Of a DNA stretch of 64,000 nt, positions 34,952 to 46,879 are shown piece by piece. How positions within the stretch are numbered: position 1 is the first letter of the stretch; each line of letters opens with the position of its first letter. This DNA is from Pegea sp. RAD2-039. Its lineage: Eukaryota > Chordata > Thaliacea > Salpida > Salpidae. The notes beneath the pieces were generated by a model. The model had not been told where the DNA came from, searched no databases, and saw nothing but the letters and a program-made list of their open reading frames with translations. The position numbers and the translations under genes are program-made. Where the stretch lies: assembly GCA_034620365.1 (NCBI GenBank), contig JAQGEQ010000015.1, forward strand, positions 62,001 through 126,000, in the 5' to 3' direction.

Positions 34952-37552
34952 TTACTGTAATCTCTCATCTAAACTCGGTGTATTAATACAACTGTTTTCT
35001 TCACTAGACATAGATGACGTTATAAAAGGTGTTTCATCGCGATGACGTAATCGTTTCTTTTTCATTCGACGATTTTGAAACCAAATTTTGACTTGACGGT
35101 CTGTAAGTCCAACCTTTGTTGCAATGACTTCACGAAGCTCGCGGCTTATGAATTCGTTTCGATTGAATTCTCGCTCTAACTCGTTCAGTTGGTGTTTGGT
35201 GTAAGGTCGACGACGCTTCGGGCGTTTGTCGTTCAGCTGAAGAGGATCAACTGTAGGAACGTGATGCAAAGAGTTGTTGGATGCTACTGCAGGATGAGGA
35301 TAAGGATGATGAGAAGATATGAAGGAAGATCTACTCACTGTAAAGAGTAAACGTAGTTAAACTTCTTCTTTGAAATAAGGTCTTATGGATACAAATAAAA
35401 CATCCATGTTATGATCTTTTTATAAACAGTAAAAAGATAAGTTATTTTCAAATAGATATTTATCAGAATGATGATTCTATGACTTGAATCATTTTCTTGT
35501 CTACAATATGCGACTTTTACAAGCTTTTTATTTGATTAAATGCCGATGAAAATTTGAGTAAGTTAAGCCTTAGTTAAAAGAAGTTATTTACATAAAAAAA
35601 ATTGGCTTTTTATGTTTGATTTTTGTAATTAAACAAAATCATTCCTCAGTTAAATTATAGAAATTTGTTTTGTCAGATTCTTCGCTTTTCAAAACTTACA
35701 AACCTGCTGAAGCTGTAAAATTTGGATATTCTGGAGGGAGATGAGGCTGAGCGTATGTATAGTAAGGATACGAAGAAAAAGTTTGATATGAAGGATGATA
35801 ATGAGGTGTAATTGAATGTGAATAGCTCTCCATACCTTCAAAAAAGTTAATTCAAAGTTTTAAAATTAAGAAAATAAGTGGTAAGCCAATTAAAGTTTCT
35901 AGAAATTTCAAAGTTGATATTGAAGCAAGTAAAGTAATTAAACTCATTTTGTGTTTTATAGAAGCTAATCAAATGTTGTCGACAACTATATTATCTAGTT
36001 ACTGCGACGTTTAAAGTTTGGTTAACGATAGTTTTTAAGCAAACAACCCAATATCCTGATTAATAAAATGGCCGCTATAAAATAATCCCTAAATAGTTTG
36101 AAGGTAATAATATTTTCCCCGGGGATTTCAAGCTAAGCTATGTTTAGTATTTATAAAATAAACGCTTGCTGCTTTTTAAATTAAGTTAATATAAAAAAAA
36201 ATTAAAATCTGTAATGAAATATTTCTTATAACAACTATTTTCATAAACATTTATATAAGTGTTGTACTTCAATAACTAAAAAACATCAAGAAACCCAAGC
36301 TTAAAATTTAACCAACCATAATAAGAATTTTGCAGGTTGAGAGATTGAAGTAAATATTTAAAATTTTATGATAGCTATAATCTCTGAAATTAGTTAATAG
36401 AGCTTTAAGGTTTTACTGAAAACTAAACAAATTATGTTTTCATTTTTCATAGTTGTTTTATTTTTAAATAGAGAATAAATCTTGTTTACTTTTGAAAATC
36501 TTCTGAAAAATTATAATTAAAAGTTTAAAAAAATGCTTACACACTGCCTTAAACTCTACTGCATACAGAAAAAATTGTTTTAGTAATCTTGTTATTTTTA
36601 ACAAATTGTATTTAAAAGTTAGCATTTAATAGTTTCCTTTGACTTTATTGTTGCTAAAAGGTTAATCAATACAAGATTAACAAATTTTCAAAATTGAAAA
36701 TAACTTAAAAAAATATATAAATTACCATAATTATCTTCTTAATATGCAATTAAAATAATTTTCATTAATAAACCTATATATAGCAACACTTACAAAGTTT
36801 TTATTAAACAAACTTAAGTAATAAACTTTCGATCATAAAATTTGGTCAGATATAAACAGTTGCAATAAAACTGTCGAAACATTCCATCAATTACTACAAA
36901 AAAGCAGTAAATTTTCAATTTTACAATTATATAAACGCTTCAATAATTTAAGAAACCTCAAAGTTGTATTTCTTGGCTATTAACAGACATTACCTCGAAA
37001 ATAGAAGCCATCAGGTGATTGAGCCGAAGTCATTCGGTGGTAATCGTTGTGGTGGTTGTGGTGGTTGTGTTGAGGTAAAGATGTAGGAATGTGATGATGA
37101 GCATTCTCTGCTTCATAACTAAAGCTGATCTTATCACCGGGATATATAAAATGGGGGTCTTGAGGATGAACATAAGAATAAAGATCATTGATGCCACTCT
37201 TTATCTGATAAGTTTCAGGATTCAAAGAAGAATGCATCGATGGCTCTGATCCTAATCCTGATCCTTGGATTTGTAAAGATGATTCAGAAGAAGAATCAGC
37301 TGTAATCATTTTTTGATCATATTTGTATTCTGAATTGGAAGTTTGGATTAGAGCAGTTAGTGTCCTAGATGGAGATGTTGCAGAAGAAGAACTGTACATC
37401 TGATGATAATTGCTTGAATCAGATTTTAGAGCTTCTGTCGGGTTGTTCATTTTGCTAAGAGGATAGTTTGGATAGTTTGCATAATTATTGTGGTTTGTAT
37501 GATGACTTGCAGAAGGTTGTTCAGGTAAGATTCCAGTATAAGAATGATTCAT
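34952..37552 (-). CDS. Hox12: Posterior Hox homeodomain transcription factor, Hox12-like
   Basis: Three exons in transcript order, 37552..36994, 35835..35704 and 35337..34952, join with phase 1 junctions into 358 residues from ATG 37552. The first 230 residues are rich in Ser, His, Tyr and Pro (a typical activation region) and hold runs such as [11 protein letters not shown]. The homeodomain spans about 269-328 with [17 protein letters not shown], Trp316, Gln318 and Asn319 at positions 48, 50 and 51. Gln50 fits Abd-B/Hox9-13 DNA preference for TTTAT/TTAC sites. NEFI in helix 1-2 and RRMKKKR after helix 3 match Hox12 better than Hox9-11 (RRMKMKK, RRMKLKK, RRMKEKK) or Hox13 (VKDKK). No YPWM hexapeptide was seen, as usual for the most posterior classes. 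It stands head to head with the Hox13-like gene. Hox12 is the likeliest class; a derived Hox9-11 is possible. Confidence 0.88.
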
Positions 37553-39861
37553 TTCAGTGATGATGATTTTAAGTTTAAAGAAAGATCACTTGATCGGTAA
37601 TTTCATTTTTTTTTACAATTTTTTATCTATCAATTTTACTACAACTAGTTTCAATAGCTGTTTGATGTTTAAAAGTATTTTTTAAATGGTTAAAAAGTCT
37701 TTGAAAAAATAAGTTACTAAGACTTTATGCTTAGAAGTAAATTCATGAATATTTATTTCTTTGTCTAAATAATAAAAACTACATTTAGATAAAAAAATTA
37801 TCATCAGCTTGAGTTTTCATAGGTATCATATGAAATAGATGTATCAAGAAGTTATTTGCAGTTTAGCAAATCTAAAAACTACTCAACCAATAAACTATAA
37901 ATTTAATTGATGATAATAGAAGCATTATCATCAAGTTAAATAAACTACGCAATTAGTAGGCATCTTTCTCGTCAAGCACAAGGCTTGTTTAAAATGATCT
38001 ATGATATTTTACAAACCAAAGTAGACCAATTTTTTTAATCTTCCCGCTGCACAACTAGAATAAGAGTTAAACGGTCAAACAAACTTAGATTAATTCAAGA
38101 GATTAGTCATACAAAAGAGTATGAACATATTTAGTTAAAGCTATAAGAGTATTAGATGTATAAACTAAACTAACAGTGCTGAGGTTGATGAATGTCTTAT
38201 ATATAAAAAGCTTAATGAACTATATAACTCTCTTTACATATGATCATTAACAACTAGCAACTAATACAAAAACGTTGTTAATTTACCACCTCATGTCCTG
38301 GCTTAACATGAAACAATAATATACAATTAAAAATATAATTTTTAAATAATATCTTCACATTGAATTTATTTTATCATAAATTTAATATTTTCATTTTTAT
38401 GGCAATAAGCTTAGTAAAAGTACGGTTAATTCCTTCTACTACAAATTTAAACTGACTGCATTTGTTAAGTAAACTAATTAACAGAGCAAATACTTGCTTC
38501 TAGAGATCTAAACTTAAACAAACTGTATATAAATACTTTGTTTCATACAGCATTTTCACATCGGCATTACAGAACTTTTGAATTCTTTGTTTTACCTGGC
38601 AATTAATGAGGCTGTAAAAACTAATTTTGTTTTCCGTCGGATTGATTATCAGGTAAAAATAAAAAAAAGAATTAATAATTGATAGTTGAAAAATTTCAAT
38701 TCCCTGTTTAGTTAGCATTTAGATAAAGTTCATTAAAATAAGATCGAGGTAACATAATTAAAGATTGAGCTTATATTATCTAACATACTTCTTAATTTTT
38801 ATATATACAGCAATCAAATTCTTTTTATTAATTTTTAAAGATAATATAATCAGCTACAGCAAATTCATTAAACCTATAAAATAAAGCAAATTAACTTAGC
38901 CATTCCTACAAAACTTATACAAGTTCAGGCTATTTTCTGCTATTTCTATCTTGTAATTGTATAAAAGTTTTATTTTCTAAACTATTTTTAAATAAACTTA
39001 TTTATAAAGTACAATTTGATAAAGTTGTGACCAAACATATATACTTGAATTAATTTAAAAATGAAGAACTGCTCTGAATGAATAATGAAGAAGTTTTATG
39101 AGTTATCTTATTATGATATTTAAAAATGATTGTCGATCAATATGAGATAGTCAAGCACAAAATATTTATCTGAAAGATAGATTATATGAGATAGAAAACA
39201 GGTTGACATAACATTTAAAACTAGTTTTAGAAATACATCTAAAAATATTCAACTTCAGATCAAGTTTATTATAAAAAACAATTTTTAATTATTCATAAAT
39301 TACAATAATCAGTCGCAAGAAGCAGTGAACTCATGACTAACGTTTCAAGAGTTGTTAATACTTCAAATTTGATTTGTGTTTTAACCTTCCAAGATTTAAG
39401 ATTAGCTTCTATGTAAGTCTATCAGTTAATCAAGTTCTTGTTAGTTGCTTAATTCACCGACATCGAAGTTAAATCAGTTGATTTATGGCTGAATAAAGCA
39501 AACTTAGAACGCCGGATCTATGTTTGTTTGACAAAGAAAAGTAAAGACTATGTAAAAAATCTGCAAATCAAAAAATATATTTTCGTAGAAGAAAAAGTAA
39601 ATATTTTGTTAAAGGTTTGCTTTCTGAAAAATTTGGACAAGATTTTCAAACCTTCATGATAATTATATAAGTTTTAACTTTTCCTAATTATTGTTTGTAA
39701 CTAAAGTTTCTAAAATGGCGCTTGTTTAAAAAAGCTCACCCAGTGTAAACGTTTTTTTTATACAATTTACTAATTTTTACAAATTCAATATTTCTTTTGC
39801 TTAAAATTATTTATTGTCAATTTGAGTATCACAAGGAATAAAACTCTCTACTAGCTGGCAA

Positions 39862-39869
39862 TGACGTCA
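39862..39869. promoter_or_regulatory. CRE palindrome TGACGTCA, Hox12-Hox13 spacer
   Basis: Perfect consensus, preceded by AGCTGGCA. It lies 2.3 kb upstream of Hox12 and forms a loose pair with the site at 40277. Confidence 0.4.
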
Positions 39870-40276
39870 TTTTACATTGGCATAATCTGCTCAGTAAAGT
39901 TGTAAAATATGAAAATAATAATACGATGGCACTTTATGAACATTCTTTCAGTTTACAGCATCACGTTCAACACTCATGAAATAAAACTGCTATAAAAATA
40001 ATAACTTGATCACCGTAAAAGTTACTCAAATATAACAAGGTAACAAAGAAAAAAATTAAACGAATAAGCAGCTGGCGAAATTTGTGATTTATTTCTAGAT
40101 ATCCTGCTCAGTGTAATCGAAGCATCTTTCTACTAAACGACTGCTTAATGGACGAGGAATTCTAACGACCTCTTTGTCAATGATTAGCTCCTCTATCTAC
40201 ATCTCCTTCTAATGTTCTCTCACTCACTTTCAGCGAGAATTAAGAGGCCTCGAAGTCCACAAGAACCACGTGATTA

Positions 40277-40284
40277 TGACGTCA
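40277..40284. promoter_or_regulatory. CRE palindrome TGACGTCA next to E-box CACGTG, Hox12-Hox13 spacer
   Basis: The CACGTG E-box lies four bases before the CRE (CACGTGATTATGACGTCA). Both are palindromic bZIP/bHLH sites. They lie in a GC-richer patch about 2.7 kb upstream of Hox12. Confidence 0.42.
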
Positions 40285-43200
40285 TTTTGATGAAGTTGAT
40301 TTACAATAGTTTGAAAAGAGAATTTTTATCGTAATCAAACTCACTAAATCTGCAGTAAGAAAATAAAGTTGTAAAAATGCAAAAGTTTTCCAATTTACAA
40401 ATGTTGTACATTCAAATCACAAATCAGTTAGAAAATCAAGGAGGAGTCTTTTGGATTAGCGCAGAAATAAATCAGACTTAATGTGGGCTGCGATAAATGT
40501 CAAAAAAAGGAAGCTGAAAATCACTTGGTTTGGTTTAACGACATCGAGCAATCAGTTTAATCACCATCACGTGACTTTAAGATCAATAAACGCAGAGTAA
40601 TAGCAGTAAGCTTTGATCATGACCACCCAAATATTTTATGATCTTCAAAACTGAGTTATCAATTTTTTGTTCAAAATTTATCTCAACAACTAACCATCTC
40701 TATTCAGTAGAAAATTAAAAAAAAATAGTTTCTTATTTACCATGAGCTTTTGTGACAATTATTAACTACTTAATTACAATTTAAAAAACTTTGTTTCATT
40801 ATTTGCTAAGAGTAGAGAAAAACTCTCTTTTTGCTGCTAGTTTAGTTGTTTATTATAAACTTCAAAACAACAAAATCGAAAGTTTATCATCGAAATAGAT
40901 CTGCTTTTATCCTATATAAATTCATTAAATGAAAGTTGCTTCTTTTTTAGTAGATATCCATTTGAACTCTAAGCTTATTTAAGATTTGTAAATAATGTTA
41001 TATTTGATTTGATGTATTTTTATGTTGCAAATTCAAGTGCTTGAAAAATAAAGATTTTTAAACGCTATTTTACTGTTTTTAATGCATATAAATGCTGCAA
41101 AAAATATTAAAGCTAAAACCGATTGTTAGTTTTGTATATAGATGAAACTTCAAAACTAAAAATTGATTATTACTATTTGCAAGAAACGTGAGTCAAATAA
41201 AAAGTTAAATAATGACAATTACCTAACAAAAGGAGTCAATAATTTGTTTATAAGACTAATATAAAATCAAAACAGTCAATTTAAAACAAAGTTTTTTTTG
41301 TTACACAATACTTAATTAAAACTTCAATTATTTATTGTCAAATTATAACAAAGAAAAAGTAACTTCAGTTGGTGCATATTTAAATGATTTATGACAAACG
41401 AAACTAATCTTAAAACAATATAATGTTTGTTTTACTTTGTCATTTGTCGTAAATTTACATCTATTAATTTGACTTAACCATGTTATAAATTTAGCTTGAA
41501 CATTGAGTTAATAATTAAATAAATATTAAGTCTAAAATAACCGAACATTATGTGTTTAGTAATTGTTGTAAAATATTATTTGTTTGAAAACTGCCTTTGA
41601 ATGTAAAATAACAAAAAGTTTTAAATAATTTATTATGTCAAGTTTCTTTCAAGCCTTCTTATTAAACTTTAAATATCAGCTAATTATCAAAATATTTATG
41701 TAGAATAATCTTTTAATCATGATAAACTTTGTTTTTTTATCTCGTAGCTTTTAGGAAAAGTATTATAATTAAAAACTAATATTTACAAATCGGTTTGAAG
41801 TTAACTTTTTAAAATGTTTTTAATCTTTAAAAAACATTAAAGAAAAATAAACGAAAATGTTTCATAAAATCATTCTTTTATTATCTTCAAACATATTTCT
41901 TAACTCCATTATAGCTATCAAAACTTCTTTTCTTTTTATTTTTGACGTAGTGGCCTCAAAACTTTTTTATTTTCAACAGTATTCGTTACACATGAGAATG
42001 TAAAAAATTGCTCGATAAAAATTTTTCACTTCAGAGTCAGTTTGAGTTAGAAGATGTAATTCCTTTACATATGAATATTAATTTAGATTGTTAAAAAGAC
42101 TACTGGGCAGTTAAAAAGAGGTTACAGCCTGTATATTTGTATTTTGTTGGTTTTACTTATTGAATGTTTTTATATATAAAATCAAAGTCAAAACTATTAA
42201 ATTTTTTAATTCATTCTGATTTTCAAGAACATTTTTACAGTTTATTTAATTAATAGTTTTGCATCAGTTACTTTTAATTTTATATAAACTTTAGGGTGAA
42301 GGAGCACAATAAAATTTTGATGAGACATATAATTTTTACAAAACTTAATATTCAACGTTATAAGCTTTTCGATTGCTTTTGTGAAAGTATATTTATCCTA
42401 TTTCCTAAATAGTGTGATATTTTCACAAATACTAATTCAAACTTTTGGGAGGCTTAACATTTCCAAAGGTTGGTATGATTTGTAGCAGAAAGATTATAGA
42501 GTGGAATCATGCAACTTTAGGGAGGTTATTTTCAGTAAATCATCATAAGCTTTTCCTCACATTTATTTCTATTTTTGTCTATTTCAGCTTGTCTCTATCT
42601 ATTTCTCAAAATAATACTTTATAAAAATTGTAGCTAGAGTTAACCGGACAATATTTTAGCAGCAAAACGAAGGAAATATGCTTTCAAGTATATCTATTAG
42701 AATATTAAAAATATTTTCTGTTATCGAGATTTTTACCTTATCAAAAACCAAAACTTTTAAAACCGAGATAAGATTACGACTTGAATATTTTTCTTCATAA
42801 CTTTCTATTCTATTTAAAGTTTATGCTTTTTAATCACCATATGATTAAAGTTACTTTTAAATTAGTTTCAATTGTATGTACTTTACACGAAAATGTTTTG
42901 AATAATTATAAAGAAACGGATGTTTAATTTAAAGAAATTCTTTAAATGTAGGCTGCTTTAAAAAAGTCTTTGTTATTCATAATTTAATCATCTTTTATCT
43001 TTTTCTTGGATGCTTACTAATTCAAACATTATTTTTAATATCTTAGCTTTGCAAGATTTGAACGTATATTTTAAAAACTAATTCACTAAAAGCCATTTAA
43101 TGAAAATGTTGATGAGTATAAATAACTTATTTGTAGGATTTTAAGAATTGAGTAGTAATTATCAGATTGAAAATCCAAATTCTTGATTGAGTAAATTTAA

Positions 43201-46200
43201 TGAGTAGAAGATCAAAACTTATACACAAAAATCGGGTTAATAAAAAGTATCAATTTTATTGAAACATCAAAAGTAAACTTACAAAAGTTCAAATCGATAA
43301 ACAACTTTGAGCCTGCAGTAAACTCCTTTTTTTTGAGTGGCTCTGACAGTTAATTTAATGTTTAATGAAAATAGAACTTTGAATGTTCATACTACGCTGG
43401 TTTTACCCAAACTATTTGATAGAAAATAGTTGTTTGAAATAAATTATCTTTTAAAGTTTAAGAAAAAAAAGCTACAGCCGAAGTCAACATAAAACTGACC
43501 CACCAAACGAATCATTAAAAAATTAAACTCTGTAAGAAAGTAGGCATCATATGTAGTTGAAAAGTTGAAACTAATGGATATATCAACTCCTAGTTTCACC
43601 CAGAAACCTAGTAAGCCATGTCACTATTTCTAGAAGGAGTCGAAAATACTTGATTATGACGTAATTTTTTTCTAGTATTGATGACGAAATTGTAAGATGA
43701 AAGTGTAGTTAGATAAGCAGCTGGTTATACGCAAAAGGACCAACGCAGAAAAAGTACCTCAATTGTGTCTGATAGAAGATCTACATCAGTTTTACTCCTT
43801 TCAGCTTATTTTGTTTGGTCACAAGCTTTTCAAAGCTTCTTGAAAATCAAATTAACATTTTTCAATTCTTTCTAGAAGTTAGAAAATCCAAAATTTTCTA
43901 ATAAAATTCTTAGAAAAATAAAAAGTAAATTTTCGAAATTCTCCTTTTATAGCGAAATTAAGCTTTATTATTATTGGCGATTGCTTTGAGTTATGATAAA
44001 AAAAATAAATATTGAAACCACGAAATAACATTTCAGCAATAAAAGTTATGCTTGATGAATGAAGTTGAATTAAACCTTTGAAGTTCTTCAATTATTCTAC
44101 TTTCTGGTTGCTTGCCGGTTTAAAGCTATACTTTTGCAACCCTCAATAGTTTAACGATTCAAAATAAACAATTTTGTATTAATGACAATAAAAGAAAATT
44201 GTTGGTGTTTGTAACTCAACTGAAGTTTTAGCGAGTAGTTATTCATCTAAGTAAAGTTTGTCGATGCTCAAGATTTTAGCTGCTACATCAATTTATGTAT
44301 CACATCACAAGTTAATCCTAGATTACTTTAAATAAATGTAAAAAGAAATCGAATTAGCAACAGAGTAAGCAAGTGATAGAGTGCTTGGGTAAATCATTGT
44401 CGACTTTGTGGATTCAAGTAATAAACGTCCGGGCAATCATTTGGAGGCTTACTTCTTTCTCAAATAAATCTTCATCAATTTACTCTTACAGCCACCATCA
44501 AAATAGTATAATCGAAATGGTAGATTCAAATCATTAATTTGTTTTTTAACCAAGTTTCTACTTCAGTTTTTTCATTCAAAATTTTTCTGCTGTATACGTT
44601 TACTGTATCAACGGCTTGTTGATTTTGATTAAAGGATTATGTTAACAACCTAAATGGAGTATACGCCATTCCATTGTTTAAACATCCCCATCAAAAAGTA
44701 GTTTATCATTTTCAAGGTTTCATTTAAGCATTTTTAACGAAATTTTAGAGGGAATAGTTGTTTAACTGATTTTTAATTTTCTTTTCGAGTTGCGTTAAGT
44801 TGTCAGTTCCACTTTGAAAGGCTGAACTTCAGAAATGCCTTGAAAGGTTAATTAGCACTGTAAACATATCATCTGCTACATTAGTTATTGACTAAATCAC
44901 TAAATTTAAAATAACTTTCATGATTTGAACTCTGTATCAGATAACATATCAGTAAAACCCGAATTAAGTTTTTGAATAATAAGAATTGTTAAGTTAGTTT
45001 CTATTTTGAGTATATACATCGGAGTGTAAGTTTGTTGATTGAAAAGTTTTGATTTTGTGGATTGAACTTTTCAAATTGTAGCCAGTAAACTAACAACTGT
45101 AATCTTCAGTTTATTGTGAAATTTGAAACCTTAGTTTACCTGACGATTGTCTAATGTATCGAAAAGGCCACGTTGTTTAAGCAATGAAGCAGAATTTAGT
45201 AATTTTATACAAAGATTTAGAGAGATATTGATTTAGATAAATCACCTACTAAAACGTTTCTTGGTGACGCCTGGAAAACGTATTTGAAATAGCGTTTCTA
45301 TCAGTTTAATCATGCGTAGCAAACTTCTTTTTTTCAAGTTAAGCTATTTAACATTTTCATCATAGAGATGATCATCAATAGTTACAATTATATCGGATTG
45401 AAGTTGAAGTTGATTTAAAACAAATATCAAAACTTTTCAGTTAGCTACACCAAAATGAATTCTTTTTTTTTAATCTATTGTGATTGATCATAAAAGTTAT
45501 AACTATTAACTCATTTATTGATTCAACGCATGGATGCAAATGATAATTTAACCAGCTCTTATAGCGAATGCAAAACAATATGACTTTGCAAAGATAATGG
45601 AAAGGTCCTAAGAGTCACGATTTAACATCAGTAGTGTAATTAATAAAGAAACAATTGATTTGTATAATTCGAGAACAAAATAATAGAATAAGTGAAAAAG
45701 TAGAAGATGAAAAATAATGATTCTGTAAGCAAGCTGTGCCAACTTTTCAATTTCATTAGTCAACATTGATCAAAAAAGTCAACATAAGGAATCTATTTGA
45801 TTGTAAATGTGTGACAATCGGTAATCGAAAAGCTTTTTCAATAAATATTGGCCCACCCTGGTACTGAACTTTCTACTATTGTTTGATGGCTAAGGAAATC
45901 TGAGTTGAGATTGTTTTTATGTCATCACTTTCAACAGAAACTTCATATCTTAATGATGAAGTCTGTCGCAACGTAATCGGTTTTATCATCTTAAATAAAA
46001 GATCACTTTTTATTTACCTGATCTCACAGCGTTCCAGGTTCCATTTTAATGGAATTTTTTTACTGATTTTAAATCTAATAATTCAAATCTAAAAATGATT
46101 TTGAGCTAAGAACAATCAGTCAAAAATGAGATTTAAATTTTGTAATTTCATCTTTTCATTAGATCAAAAAGTGATTTTTTTCCAATTTTAATTCGATTGG

Positions 46201-46545
46201 TTGTAATTGCAAATTAGCACTGAGATTTAAAAGACTTCGAAATTCTTATTAACAGTTGTGATTTGAAGCTAAGCAAGACTCGATATCAGAACTTCATCTG
46301 AACCAGAAGGTGTTGAACTTCAAGAACAACTTTTCTAAAACTTCCATAAAATCTTAATTTGAATTTCTATGAATAGTTCAACAACAATTTTCGTTTACGC
46401 TGCGAATACTCGGTTACCATGACGATGAACACCCGATTTCTTTCAACTCATCCCTTAATATAAAGACAAATAAAAGTTTAAACTCCGGCATTAGTATCAA
46501 ATCATACCTAAAAAGATCAGAGTATTTGTCACGGGTAACTTAAGT

Positions 46546-46553
46546 GACGTCAT
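46546..46553. promoter_or_regulatory. CRE palindrome TGACGTCA, Hox12-Hox13 spacer
   Basis: Perfect consensus in a GC-richer patch about 5.9 kb upstream of the Hox13 start codon. It pairs with the site at 46872. Confidence 0.4.
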
Positions 46554-46871
46554 TACTTTGTTGATGAGGCGACACTAGAGGGTGTTTTACAGACTCCCAA
46601 CTAATATTTCATCAGTACTTGAATATGGAAGTTGTATTAACTTCTTTGAATAGGAAGCAGCATCCGGGAGTCTGATATTAACTGATAATTTGTTCATTAA
46701 GACGTCAAAGTAGCATCAAAGAAACAGGAAACAGTAAAATACTCGTTAAGCTCTTCAAACTTCATTGCTATGAGTTTCATTTGTTTTTATTTCGACTTCA
46801 GTCAGTAAATGAGACTAAAACATCTGCTTTTCATTTTTCACTAAATCCTATATTGCGCAATCGTCGACTAA

Positions 46872-46879
46872 TGACGTCA
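46872..46879. promoter_or_regulatory. CRE palindrome TGACGTCA, Hox12-Hox13 spacer
   Basis: Perfect consensus, 326 bases after the previous one, within the same GC-richer patch. Confidence 0.4.

Noticed and set aside
34952-37552. Assignment of this Hox gene to class 9, 10 or 11
   Set aside because: The NEFI and RRMKKKR segments fit Hox12 better; certainty needs a phylogeny.
44370-44440. tRNA-like stretch with a GGATTCAAG word
   Set aside because: The acceptor stem and D-arm do not form, and the CTTG/CAAG pairing is too short.
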